This document shows, piece after piece, positions 18,146 through 25,868 of a DNA stretch of 32,628 nucleotides. This DNA is from Deltaproteobacteria bacterium (lineage in GTDB: Bacteria; Myxococcota; SpSt-1050). The stretch covers positions 1 to 32,628 of the forward strand of contig JAOAFA010000083.1 in the NCBI GenBank assembly GCA_026416535.1, in the 5' to 3' direction. Numbering within the stretch: position 1 is the first letter of the stretch; each line of letters starts with the position of its first letter. A program made the position numbers and the translations under genes. The notes under the pieces are model-generated. The model made no database searches. It worked only from the letters and a program-made list of their open reading frames with translations, and was not told where the DNA came from.

Positions 18146-20503
18146 TTAACTTGTAGTTATTAGTTCAATCTCCTTTTCTCTATCTTTAATAATCGACCAC
18201 AAAGTTTTATTTTTTTCATTGGAAAGGGTAGGATCACTATTGATAATCTCAAAAGCGGAGACCCTTGCCTCTTCAAGTATGTCAGCATCTCTTATTAAGT
18301 TGCTCATGTGTAAATCAGGTATACCTGACTGTTTTGTTCCAGCGAGTTCACCAGGTCCCCTAATTCTCAAGTCTTCCTCTGCTATTTTAAAACCATTATT
18401 AGTCTTCTCCATAATTTTCAGTCTTTCATGTGCGTTTTCCGATAATGAATTGTACGTAATTAGATAACAGTAAGACTCCTTTGTTCCTCTTCCAACTCTA
18501 CCTCTTAACTGATGTAGTTGAGATAATCCAAATCTTTCGGCATGTTCAATTACTATGATAGATGCATTGGGAACATCTACGCCTACCTCTATGACAGTTG
18601 TGGCAATTAATACTCTAATTTTCCCTTCCTTGAATTGGCTCATTATATCGTTTTTTTCTTCATCTTTCATTCTGCCATGTAGTAGCCCCAAGGGGATATT
18701 ATTAAAATAGGTAGTTTTGAGTTTTTCATACATCTTTTCTGCTGCTTTTAGTTCCACCTTTTCACTCTCCGAGATGAGCGGATATACTATATAACACTGG
18801 GCACCATTTTTTAGTATCTGTTCTCTTATATGTAAGTACAAATTCTCCGAGTTTTCCCCACTTATTACATTTGTAATAATCTCCTTTCTCCCTGGAGGAA
18901 GCTCTTTAATTAGGCTTATATCTAGATCGCCGTATAAAGATATGGCAAGGGTCCTAGGTATAGGGGTGGCACTCATCATTAACAGGTCGGCTTTAATACC
19001 CTTCTTTTTCATTCTTGCCCTTTGGTTAATACCGAATTGATGCTGCTCATCTATTATGACGTAGGTCAAGTTTTTGAAGGTAATGTTTTCTTCTATTAGT
19101 GCGTGTGTCCCTATGATAATCTTTGCTGTCCCTAATTTAATATCTCCAAGTATTCTTAACCGTTCTTTACCTTTTATAGACCCTGTTAAAAGTCCTATCT
19201 TGTTTTTCATCTCTGGAAATATATGAATAAAGTTTTTGTAGTGTTGCCTTGCCAGAATTTCTGTTGGGACCAATATTGCGGCTTGAGTGCCTCCTTGGGC
19301 TACTAGATACGACGATATCATAGCAACGGCTGTTTTACCTGATCCTACATCACCTATAAGAATTCTATTCATCTCCTTATCACTTTTAAGATCATTAATT
19401 ATTTCTGATAATGCTATATTTTGAGAATTTGTGAGCCTAAATGGGAGACGATTGATAGCATCTGCAACTCTGCTTTCTTCAATTTGGTGTGAAAACCCCC
19501 TCTCCTTATTAAATTGCTCTTTTCGTAGGGCAAGCATTATCTCCAAAGAAAATAGTTCGTCAAATATCAATCTTCTTCTCGGTCCCCATTTGTTGGAAAA
19601 TAGTTCATCAAAATTTATATTATTGTTGGGGAAATGGATCTCCTTTATAGCCTCTGATAGTGGGATTAGATTGTGTTTTTCTCTTAGATATTGTGGAAGA
19701 GGGTCTAATACATATGGGGCATAATCATCTACGATGGACTTCATGATTTTTATGAGTAGACCTTCGCTAATCCCCTCTATTGTTGGATATATAGGAATTA
19801 TTTTTTTGAAAAAGATGTCGTCTTCTAAATTTGTTGCTTCTTTTATGACTGGATGGTTTATTTGGACATTTCTTCTAAATATGTTTGTTTTGCCGCTTAC
19901 TATTACCTGTGTATCTGGTTTAAATTTTTCATTCAGATAATTTAAATAATGAGGTTGGATGTTAAACCACACTAAGTCTAAAAATCCACTTTTGTCAGCA
20001 ATCGTTATTGTATACGTCTTTGGTGTCTTCCCAGAACATATTACTTTTCCAATTACGGTGACGTTTTCTCCAATCGGTATATGGCTTATGGGTGTAATAA
20101 ATCTTCTGTCTTCATAATCTCTTGGGAAGAAAAAGAGAGCATCTCTAATGGTTTTGATGCCTTTTTTCTTAAATTTCTCGAATAAAACAGGACCGACGCC
20201 CTTTACATATTGTATTGGTTTGGTTAAGATGTCATGTAGTTCCCCCTTTTTATGAAGTTTATTCTTGATAAATCCTCTCTTATTTAATTCACTTTCAATC
20301 AGAATTTTTAAGAGTATTAATGAGCTTTCATCGTTGTTTATTACTGTTTGATAAAGGTTATTGAGAAGGTTTAGTTTATCAGGGTATTGGGTTTTCATAT
20401 GGCGTAGCTCTTCGCGAATCTTAAAAAACTTATTTTTGTCTATTTTTCCTGCTGAGGTAAGACTCAAGAGCCTCGAGAGTCTTATAGCAAATTCTTCATT
20501 CAT
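18146..20503 (-). CDS. recG: ATP-dependent DNA helicase RecG
   Basis: A 785-residue RecG, about 90 residues longer than the E. coli enzyme because of an N-terminal helical extension (1-90). An OB-fold wedge domain lies around 130-225. The helicase core has Walker A GDVGSGKT (384-391), LVPTEILARQH, motif II DEQH (485-488) with QFGINQR, SATPIPRTLA, and the C-terminal LRGRVGRG and GPGELAGTKQSG motifs. RecG remodels stalled forks and branched DNA by reversing forks and migrating Holliday junctions. The start overlaps the end of the DUF1858 gene by 8 nt, indicating coupling. The stop is 16 nt from the convergent NifH-like gene. Confidence 0.96.
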   Translation of the reverse strand: MNEEFAIRLSRLLSLTSAGKIDKNKFFKIREELRHMKTQYPDKLNLLNNLYQTVINNDESSLILLKILIESELNKRGFIKNKLHKKGELHDILTKPIQYVKGVGPVLFEKFKKKGIKTIRDALFFFPRDYEDRRFITPISHIPIGENVTVIGKVICSGKTPKTYTITIADKSGFLDLVWFNIQPHYLNYLNEKFKPDTQVIVSGKTNIFRRNVQINHPVIKEATNLEDDIFFKKIIPIYPTIEGISEGLLIKIMKSIVDDYAPYVLDPLPQYLREKHNLIPLSEAIKEIHFPNNNINFDELFSNKWGPRRRLIFDELFSLEIMLALRKEQFNKERGFSHQIEESRVADAINRLPFRLTNSQNIALSEIINDLKSDKEMNRILIGDVGSGKTAVAMISSYLVAQGGTQAAILVPTEILARQHYKNFIHIFPEMKNKIGLLTGSIKGKERLRILGDIKLGTAKIIIGTHALIEENITFKNLTYVIIDEQHQFGINQRARMKKKGIKADLLMMSATPIPRTLAISLYGDLDISLIKELPPGRKEIITNVISGENSENLYLHIREQILKNGAQCYIVYPLISESEKVELKAAEKMYEKLKTTYFNNIPLGLLHGRMKDEEKNDIMSQFKEGKIRVLIATTVIEVGVDVPNASIIVIEHAERFGLSQLHQLRGRVGRGTKESYCYLITYNSLSENAHERLKIMEKTNNGFKIAEEDLRIRGPGELAGTKQSGIPDLHMSNLIRDADILEEARVSAFEIINSDPTLSNEKNKTLWSIIKDREKEIELITTS

Positions 20504-20717
20504 TTAATTTTTCATTTATGCATTTATTGATTTCGTTTAACAAGACTTTTAGAGAGATATTGTGAATCTCGGCTGCGTTTTCAAGTGTAGATGTTGGAGC
20601 GAGTGCACACTCTTTACAGTTCATCCCATATTTTTCCAACACCTTGCATACCTCTGGATATTTTCTAATCAGTTCATCTATTAAGATATCCTTATTTATT
20701 ATTTTTCTACTTTTCAT
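20496..20717 (-). CDS. DUF1858 CxxC protein (hybrid-cluster-associated disulfide type)
   Basis: A 73-residue protein of the DUF1858 family, also called the hybrid-cluster-protein-associated redox disulfide domain. Visible are the N-terminal INKDILIDELIRKYPEVCKVLEKYGMNC, with Cys34-x-x-Cys37 in GMNCKECALAPT, then TLENAAEIHNI. Two further cysteines are at 24 and 66. The family is small and cytosolic, with a suspected thiol-redox or metal-binding role that remains unproven. It begins 1 nt after the stop of the outer-membrane-type gene and overlaps recG by 8 nt, so it is the middle gene of a three-gene transcript. Any link to RecG is unproven. Confidence 0.88.
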   Translation of the reverse strand: MKSRKIINKDILIDELIRKYPEVCKVLEKYGMNCKECALAPTSTLENAAEIHNISLKVLLNEINKCINEKLNE

Positions 20718-20718
20718 C

Positions 20719-22005
20719 TTAAAATTGTCCTGTCATTGAAATATTCCAAAATATGATAAATGTATCGGCAATTTTGATCCTGTTTCCCCTTTGATCAAGG
20801 ATGGGTTCGTATATAGGATTTGGTATGTCGCCTTCCTCTTTTGAACATCTGCCATTATTGTTTTTGTCCTCAGAGCATGAATTGGCAAAGGTGAGATAAT
20901 GCCATGTGTCATGTCCAAACCCAACATTGCTCATTAACCTTAGGTATTTGGCTATTACAAAACTAATGCCAAACAGACCTCTAAATTCAAAGTATTGCTC
21001 AGTGGCAGTTATTCTCCCCCATGAGTCAATTATGGGTAGGTTATCATCTCCCAATATATGTTTTCCATCTTGGTCTTTTTTAAAGTTTGGCAAGAATTCA
21101 GCTACCTCTGAGTAGGCCTTTTCAGCATTGCTTATGAATGCAGCAGAGAGTCTAAAATCAAAGGCGAACTTATTCCCGAGTTGTACGTCCTCATAAGGAA
21201 TAATCTCAGTTCCTATATCAAAGCCAGCTTTATGTGAGCCTGAAATTAAGGAGCTACTAATTGTTAGAGGTAGTTTGTAGTATACACCGAAGTAGGGATC
21301 AACGTATTCAAATCGTTTTGAAAAGGCTGTCCAAAAGGATAGTATCTGTATCTTATTACCGATATCACCTTTATTGGAAGATATTGCTTGTTCATCAAGG
21401 TCATATCTTGCTCCCGTTGGGATTGTATATTCGATCCCAAGAACCCACGTTGCCATTGTATCGTCCCAATTTAATTTTTGCTTATCTCTCTTAAGGATAT
21501 GATATGGTTTTTGATCATAAAATGGAGCCCATTTAATCCCAACTGACATGTCCCCAAATCCACCCCTTACAGCTTTGTCCGGGATTTTTCTTATAATTCT
21601 ATTGGGGTCCTCTGTAGTTTGACCATAGTAGGTATTAGTCTTATTCATTGTTATCTGTTTCCATCCTGTCTGAGTTGCAAAGTTAATAGACTTTTCATAC
21701 AATAAGTATATGGGGAAGATAGCGTAGATCTCTAGGTCTTTATAAACTCCAATTTCAAGTTTGGGGACAAGTTGATAGTGAGTTTCGTCGTAATCAAGAT
21801 TTTTTGCATCAATTAACACTGCCCTATTTTTGTCCAGAAATTCCCTTGTTATTGTTGAATTTTTATAGAAACCTTGAAAAAATATTTCAACATTGGCATC
21901 AAATGGATCGTCTTCGTAGAATGCCCCAGCAACTTTCGTGTAGTTTGAGGCGTAAACTGTAGTTGATAGGAGTATTAAGGTAGTCACTTTTGCAAGAGTT
22001 TTCAT
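20719..22005 (-). CDS. Probable outer-membrane beta-barrel protein
   Basis: A 428-residue exported protein. Residues 1-19 (MKTLAKVTTLILLSTTVYAS) form a signal peptide. The mature chain alternates aromatic and polar residues in short strands (LEIGVYKDLEIYAIFPIYL, GGFGDMSVGIKWAPFY, YVDPYFGVYYKLPL, FRGLFGISFVIAKYLRLMSNVGF) and ends with IFWNISMTGQF, a C-terminal Phe as used by the BAM assembly machinery. A CSEDKNNNGRC loop near the C-terminus could form a disulfide. It resembles generic transporter or porin-like barrels (the 'meta-pathway of phenol degradation' fold), but no specific family is claimed. It has AAAGGAG before the ATG and a consensus promoter upstream, and it leads the operon with DUF1858 and recG. 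Confidence 0.75.
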   Translation of the reverse strand: MKTLAKVTTLILLSTTVYASNYTKVAGAFYEDDPFDANVEIFFQGFYKNSTITREFLDKNRAVLIDAKNLDYDETHYQLVPKLEIGVYKDLEIYAIFPIYLLYEKSINFATQTGWKQITMNKTNTYYGQTTEDPNRIIRKIPDKAVRGGFGDMSVGIKWAPFYDQKPYHILKRDKQKLNWDDTMATWVLGIEYTIPTGARYDLDEQAISSNKGDIGNKIQILSFWTAFSKRFEYVDPYFGVYYKLPLTISSSLISGSHKAGFDIGTEIIPYEDVQLGNKFAFDFRLSAAFISNAEKAYSEVAEFLPNFKKDQDGKHILGDDNLPIIDSWGRITATEQYFEFRGLFGISFVIAKYLRLMSNVGFGHDTWHYLTFANSCSEDKNNNGRCSKEEGDIPNPIYEPILDQRGNRIKIADTFIIFWNISMTGQF

Positions 22006-22090
22006 AACTAGCTCCTTTATAATTTAGAGAGCATAATTCCCTTTTTTCCCTAAGGGTTCAAATAATACAATCCCTTAAAAACTTTTGAAG

Positions 22091-22119
22091 AATATACTCA
22101 TTTGATTTATAATTGTCAA
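22091..22119 (-). promoter_or_regulatory. Consensus sigma-70-type promoter for the outer-membrane/DUF1858/recG operon
   Basis: On the minus strand: TTGACA (-35, perfect), a 17-nt spacer, then TATATT (-10, five of six). It lies about 86 nt upstream of the ATG at 22005, leaving a leader of roughly 80 nt. It is back-to-back with the plus-strand promoter at 22166-22193. Confidence 0.7.
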
Positions 22120-22165
22120 GAATAAGGCACAGTAAAAATATTTTTTAGAATGTGTTATTTATCAC

Positions 22166-22193
22166 TTGAAAATGGATCGGAATAGGTTATATT
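22166..22193 (+). promoter_or_regulatory. Sigma-70-type promoter for the CsgG-like/rlmE genes
   Basis: On the plus strand: TTGAAA (-35), a 16-nt spacer, then TATATT (-10), about 33 nt before the ATG at 22227. A strong AAAGGAGGAG ribosome binding site follows. It diverges from the promoter at 22091-22119, so a regulator bound between them could affect both. Confidence 0.6.
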
Positions 22194-22226
22194 AAGCAAA
22201 TCTCATAAACTTTAAAAGGAGGAGAA

Positions 22227-23282
22227 ATGCCGAGATTAATAACATTGCTTGTTTTTATCTCTCTTATAATTTCTGGTTCATTATTTGCTGAAAAAAGGCT
22301 TCAAATTCCTACTCAATCTTCTAATATTGATGCCAAGAAAGGGACAGATGTAGGTGTTGACAAGAAAGATTCAAAAGAGATAAAAAGAGATACTCAAAAA
22401 AATGTAGAGGTGGATAAGAAGGAGATCCAACTAAAGCTAAGATCGGTTGCTAAGAATATAAGTAAAGAACTTGAAAGGCTAAAGGCGGGAGCAATTGTAA
22501 GAGTGGTAGTCAGTAGTTTCTCTAATAATGGGGAGCTGGCAAGGAAAAAAGAGATAGGGACCCTTGTAATGGGTGAACTTATGATTAATCTTTCAAGATT
22601 TAACAATATAGAGCTTATTGAAAGAGAAAAGCTTGCAAAGGTATTGGATGAAATGAAATTAGTTCAATTAGGTTTTGCTGATGAAAAGACGGCAGCTCAG
22701 GTGGGGAAGTTGCTTCAGGCACAGGTGGTAATTGTTGGTGAAGTAGCAGAGGCTGCAGATAAGTTTGTCATTAATTCAAGGGTTGTAGATGTAGAGACGG
22801 CTAAGGTATTGTATCAAGAGGGTTTTAATTCGCCAATAGAAGGAATGATAGCCTTATCAAGTGAATCTCTTGTGTTAAGGAGTAAGCTAGATGCCGCGTA
22901 CAGGTCTCTAATATTGCCTGGCTGGGGACAGTTTTATAACGGGGAAAAAATTAAAGGAGGAGTAATTACATTTTTAGAGGTAGGTCTATTTGCTACTGCC
23001 ATAGCCATGCATATAAATGGTAAAAATAAGGAAGATGAGTATAGAAAAACCGATTGCACAGAAAAGGGACAAGAGTGTATTGATAGGGTTCAGAGATTAA
23101 GGTCAGATGGGGAGGATTTTTACAAGATGAGAAATTATTTTATATATGGTGGAGTTGTCTTGTGGGCACTGAATGTCCTTGATGCATATGTATCAGGTAA
23201 GGATTTTGATTCAGCTCTTAAGATGTCAGATAATAGATTTGATATTTCATTGAGTGGACTTAGTTTAAGTCTTACTTTTTGA
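22227..23282 (+). CDS. CsgG/TolB-like plus DUF5683-like membrane protein
   Basis: A 351-residue exported or membrane protein. Signal peptide 1-21; a charged lysine/aspartate-rich linker (25-80); a CsgG/FlgO-like domain (about 85-200) with VVVSSF, RFNNIELIEREKLAKVL, the KLLQAQVVIVGEV strand and VDVETAKVL. A DUF5683-like region (about 224-350) opens with YRSLILPGWGQFYNGEKIKGG and has two hydrophobic helices (about 244-262 and 293-308). The C-terminus LSGLSLSLTF ends in Phe. Proteins of this layout are envelope-associated, and I cannot name the function. Its stop lies 2 nt before the rlmE ATG, so the two are co-transcribed. The gene at 15912 carries the same N-terminal domain type. Confidence 0.82.
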   Translation: MPRLITLLVFISLIISGSLFAEKRLQIPTQSSNIDAKKGTDVGVDKKDSKEIKRDTQKNVEVDKKEIQLKLRSVAKNISKELERLKAGAIVRVVVSSFSNNGELARKKEIGTLVMGELMINLSRFNNIELIEREKLAKVLDEMKLVQLGFADEKTAAQVGKLLQAQVVIVGEVAEAADKFVINSRVVDVETAKVLYQEGFNSPIEGMIALSSESLVLRSKLDAAYRSLILPGWGQFYNGEKIKGGVITFLEVGLFATAIAMHINGKNKEDEYRKTDCTEKGQECIDRVQRLRSDGEDFYKMRNYFIYGGVVLWALNVLDAYVSGKDFDSALKMSDNRFDISLSGLSLSLTF

Positions 23283-23284
23283 GA

Positions 23285-23890
23285 ATGGGAATATATAACA
23301 AGAAGGATTTTTACTATAAAAAGGCGAAGTTAGAAGGCTATTTATCACGAGCTGCTTATAAACTTATAGAAATAAATAGAAAATATTCCTTGATTAAGAA
23401 GGGGGATATTGTTGCTGATCTTGGTTGTGCACCGGGCGGGTTTTTGCAGGTAGCATCGGAACTTGTAGGCAGTGATGGGATTGTGGTCGGTGTAGACTTA
23501 GAGGTTATCGGTTTGGAAAAAGAAAATATATTCTTTGTCCACGGTGACTTTACTAAGGAAGAGATCAAAGACAAGATGCTGTCTCTTTTAAATGGGCGAA
23601 GATTTGATGTGATATTATCTGATATGGCGCCTAAAACCACAGGGATTACTTTTAGGGATGCATACCTTTCTTTTGGGCTTGCGAATGAGGCTTTTGTTTC
23701 TGCAAGAAGGCTTCTTAAGAAGGGAGGAAATATATTAATTAAAATTTTCGAGGGTGATGAGACCAAAATATTAATTAATGATATGAAAAAATGCTTTGGG
23801 GCTATATATTTAAATCGTCCAGACTCTACAAGAAAAGGTTCCAAAGAAATTTATATAATTGCTAAGCAGTACAAATTACTTATGGAATAA
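23285..23890 (+). CDS. rlmE: 23S rRNA (uridine-2'-O-)methyltransferase RlmE (FtsJ/RrmJ)
   Basis: A 201-residue S-adenosylmethionine-dependent methyltransferase of the RrmJ family, which methylates a conserved uridine (U2552 in E. coli) of 23S rRNA late in 50S assembly. SRAAYKL supplies Lys26, DLGCAPGGFLQVA (45-57) binds the methyl donor, LSDMAPKTTG supplies Asp113, LIKIFEG supplies Lys153 and SKEIY supplies Glu188, which complete the K-D-K-E set. Cys48 replaces the usual Ala in DLGAAPGG. The ATG at 23285 fits the family start. A TTG at 23279 overlapping the previous stop would add two residues. No clear ribosome binding site is present, consistent with coupling to the upstream gene. Confidence 0.94.
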   Translation: MGIYNKKDFYYKKAKLEGYLSRAAYKLIEINRKYSLIKKGDIVADLGCAPGGFLQVASELVGSDGIVVGVDLEVIGLEKENIFFVHGDFTKEEIKDKMLSLLNGRRFDVILSDMAPKTTGITFRDAYLSFGLANEAFVSARRLLKKGGNILIKIFEGDETKILINDMKKCFGAIYLNRPDSTRKGSKEIYIIAKQYKLLME

Positions 23891-23924
23891 ATTTAGGTTG
23901 GGCGGATTTTTATCTTTTGATTTA

Positions 23925-24656
23925 TTAAAAAAACCTGATTCTCAGTCTATATGAACCTATACCAATGTAATCATCTTTCTTCAATATTCGCTCTGTTATC
24001 TTCGTCCCGTTAACAGTGACAGCCGGGAAGCTTTTTAGCGATATTATTTTAATGTTTTCTCCATCATATTCGATCTTGGCATGTTTTGCGCCTATTAAGA
24101 ATCCATTTAATCTAATCTTGCAGTCGGCGTCTTTGCCAATGTATACTACTTCTTCTGATATGTTAATCTTCTCCTTTGTATCAACAACCTCGACATAGGC
24201 TATAGGTTTTATTTGCTTTTTATTATTTGTTTGGATTGGAGTTATTTTAATAACTGCGGTGGGGTCATATTTTATGGATTCGTCTACCTGCCCCTTTTTT
24301 TGTTCAGACTCTTCTTCTAAAATTTTACTGAAGTTAATAGAATAGGTTGAACTCGTTTCTTTGCTGCTGATTCTATCATAAAAAATAATCTTACACTTAC
24401 CTATGGTTAACTCAGTCCCTGAATTTAGCTGGCAAAGGGTTACTCTGGAATTATTAATATATGTTCCATTTGTTGAGCAGAGGTCCTCATAATACCATTT
24501 GCCATTCTTTTTAAAAATTCTTCCATGCTTTCTAGAAACAGACAGGTTTGGTATGAAAACATCTACTTCCGGGGCACGCCCAACTAATATATTTTCTTTA
24601 CTCACTGAATGGGTGCCTATTTCTCTATCTCCAACCATTACTTTTATAGTACTCAT
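23925..24656 (-). CDS. Protein with two FHA domains
   Basis: A 243-residue cytosolic protein. The N-terminal FHA domain (about 20-92) is canonical, with LVGRAPEVDVFI, SRKHGRIF and STNGTYINN; its Arg27, Ser41, Arg42, His44 and Asn63 form the phosphothreonine pocket. A flexible linker (100-160) follows. A second FHA-like domain (about 168-243) keeps VYIGKDADCKIRLN, AKHAKIEY and VNGT, but lacks the usual Gly-Arg and Ser-Arg-x-His residues, so it may not bind phosphothreonine. Such proteins read Ser/Thr-kinase signals or act as assembly adaptors; no kinase gene is in the window. The in-frame ATG at 24713 would add 19 mostly hydrophobic residues. Neither start has a good ribosome binding site, and 24656 fits the family better. 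Confidence 0.85.
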   Translation of the reverse strand: MSTIKVMVGDREIGTHSVSKENILVGRAPEVDVFIPNLSVSRKHGRIFKKNGKWYYEDLCSTNGTYINNSRVTLCQLNSGTELTIGKCKIIFYDRISSKETSSTYSINFSKILEEESEQKKGQVDESIKYDPTAVIKITPIQTNNKKQIKPIAYVEVVDTKEKINISEEVVYIGKDADCKIRLNGFLIGAKHAKIEYDGENIKIISLKSFPAVTVNGTKITERILKKDDYIGIGSYRLRIRFF

Positions 24657-24720
24657 AATTAGCTTTTTATATAAGGTAAACACCTTAGTCAAGAAAAATA
24701 TAGTCCCAAACATTACTTGT

Positions 24721-25220
24721 TGAGTTCTTTACGATGCAATTGCAATATGGTATTTAGTAAAATGAGGTATCTTGTAGATACCTATCAGAAAAATTCTCTT
24801 GCCTCTTGGGAGTAAAGTATGTTGATATATACCCAAGCATAACCTTTTGAAAAGCAAAACACAAATGTATTGGTATTCAAGAGATGGAGGCTAATTAAGA
24901 GGATGGCATATAGGTGGAATGAATGTATTATAAGGGCAGTATAGAATGGCCTTCTAGTAATGTCTGTACAAAACACGAGAATATCAGGTTTTAAGGGTGG
25001 AGTTGATGAGGAATCTGCTACTGAACCTGTGATGGGAAAGGGAGGAAGTGTTTTAGGAAATTAATAGCAGATTACAGTAGAGATTGAGGTTTTACATTGC
25101 GAAAAGCTTAGAATAAATAGTATTGTTAGATTTTCGCATGTGTAGCTATGCCATAGTTTACTTAGATTGATAGAGCAGTTATTGTAGAGTGTTAGGACCT
25201 TTGGATGGAGTAACAGAGAT
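24721..25220. repeat. Dispersed diverged repeat, copy B, with palindromic hairpin
   Basis: Second copy of the element at 5860-6260, in the same orientation and likewise between divergent genes. It opens with TGAGTTCTTTACGATG, reaches AGTAAAATGAGGTATCT with the hairpin, then TCAGAAAAATTC, and continues with weaker shared blocks up to GAGCAGTTATTGTAGAGT. It is about 90 nt longer than copy A inside. It has stops in all frames and no RNA fold I can name. A second inverted pair, CTTGGG near 24808 with CCCAAG near 24832, lies inside it. The right edge is approximate. Confidence 0.5.
24765..24783. other. Palindromic hairpin of repeat copy B
   Basis: AGGTATCT-TGT-AGATACCT is a perfect 8-bp stem. Relative to copy A (5897-5915) one base pair is changed on both sides, keeping the stem paired, and the loop is flipped to its reverse complement. 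Confidence 0.65.
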
Positions 25221-25541
25221 ATACTGCGAAGAAAAAGGACCTTGTTTGGCACTACAAGAAGAGAGAAAGTAATAATGAGCAAGATGAGCAATATAGACAC
25301 ACACTTTGTGTAAATTGAAGTATCTTTGTACTCTTGAACCCTTGGGTGTGGGCATAGAGTTCTACTATTAGCTTACCTTACATCTAGAATTCCCTGATTT
25401 CTAATCATTTGTTGTATGATCCTATACTTTTACATAGGAACGAAGTAGAAATAATTCAAGATAATAAAATAATATCCCGAGTAATCCGAGATACTCTAAT
25501 TTGGATTCACATTTAAAGGAATACCATCTTATGCCAATCTT
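25221..25541. other. Gene-free stretch after repeat copy B
   Basis: About 320 bp without a supported gene. A minus-strand open frame covers 25422-25706, but it runs through the promoter and into the start of the opposite gene, and has no ribosome binding site or recognisable motif. No tRNA, terminator or array was seen. Confidence 0.4.
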
Positions 25542-25574
25542 AAATTGTTGCATAGGTAATGAAAATTGTTGCAT
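25542..25574 (+). promoter_or_regulatory. Two 12-bp direct repeats spaced 21 bp (candidate operator)
   Basis: AAATTGTTGCAT occurs at 25542-25553 and again, identical, at 25563-25574. The 21-bp period is two helical turns, so both copies face the same side of the DNA. The second copy overlaps the -35 box of the promoter at 25569-25597. This is the layout expected of a regulator that binds in tandem. Confidence 0.6.
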
Positions 25575-25597
25575 TTCAATTTGCCGGTTATTATAAT
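25569..25597 (+). promoter_or_regulatory. Sigma-70-type promoter of the tail-anchored/ASH lipoprotein genes
   Basis: TTGCAT (-35), a 17-nt spacer, then TATAAT (-10, perfect), followed by the GGGAGGG ribosome binding site and the GTG at 25618. The -35 box lies within the downstream copy of the direct repeat. Confidence 0.68.
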
Positions 25598-25617
25598 ATC
25601 CCCAGCTGGGAGGGTTT

Positions 25618-25857
25618 GTGGCCACGAAGAGTGTGAGAGAGCTCATAAACAATATTAGTAATTTAATAAACGAGGGAAGGTATAAGAAGGCTTCTGATCT
25701 AATCAAGCAATTAGATATAAATGCCTTATCTGAAGAGGAGAAGAAAAAATATTTAAATTTTAAGCAGATTCTGGCTGTAGATAAGGTATATCTGTTAGTT
25801 GCAGTGGGTTTGATTTTAATTATTTTTATGTATTTTGTCTTAGTAAAAGTAAAATAG
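25618..25857 (+). CDS. Small tail-anchored membrane protein
   Basis: A 79-residue protein. Residues 1-50 are a charged helical region (RELINNISNLINEGRYKKA, then LIKQLDINALSEEEKKKYL) resembling one TPR-like hairpin. Residues 55-75 are a single hydrophobic membrane helix (VYLLVAVGLILIIFMYFVLV) followed by a short basic tail. The start is GTG behind GGGAGGG, just downstream of a perfect TATAAT box, and no in-frame ATG is available. The next gene starts 11 nt after the stop with its own AGGAGG, so the two form one transcript. I recognise no family. Confidence 0.7.
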   Translation: MATKSVRELINNISNLINEGRYKKASDLIKQLDINALSEEEKKKYLNFKQILAVDKVYLLVAVGLILIIFMYFVLVKVK

Positions 25858-25868
25858 GAGGTTTAAAG

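Noticed and set aside
23356-23844. 162-codon minus-strand open frame opposite rlmE
   Set aside because: All K-D-K-E catalytic residues of RlmE are on the plus strand, so this is a shadow.
25422-25706. 94-codon minus-strand open frame with a hydrophobic C-terminus
   Set aside because: It crosses a consensus plus-strand promoter and the start of the tail-anchored gene, and has no ribosome binding site. A decayed-gene origin for part of it cannot be excluded.
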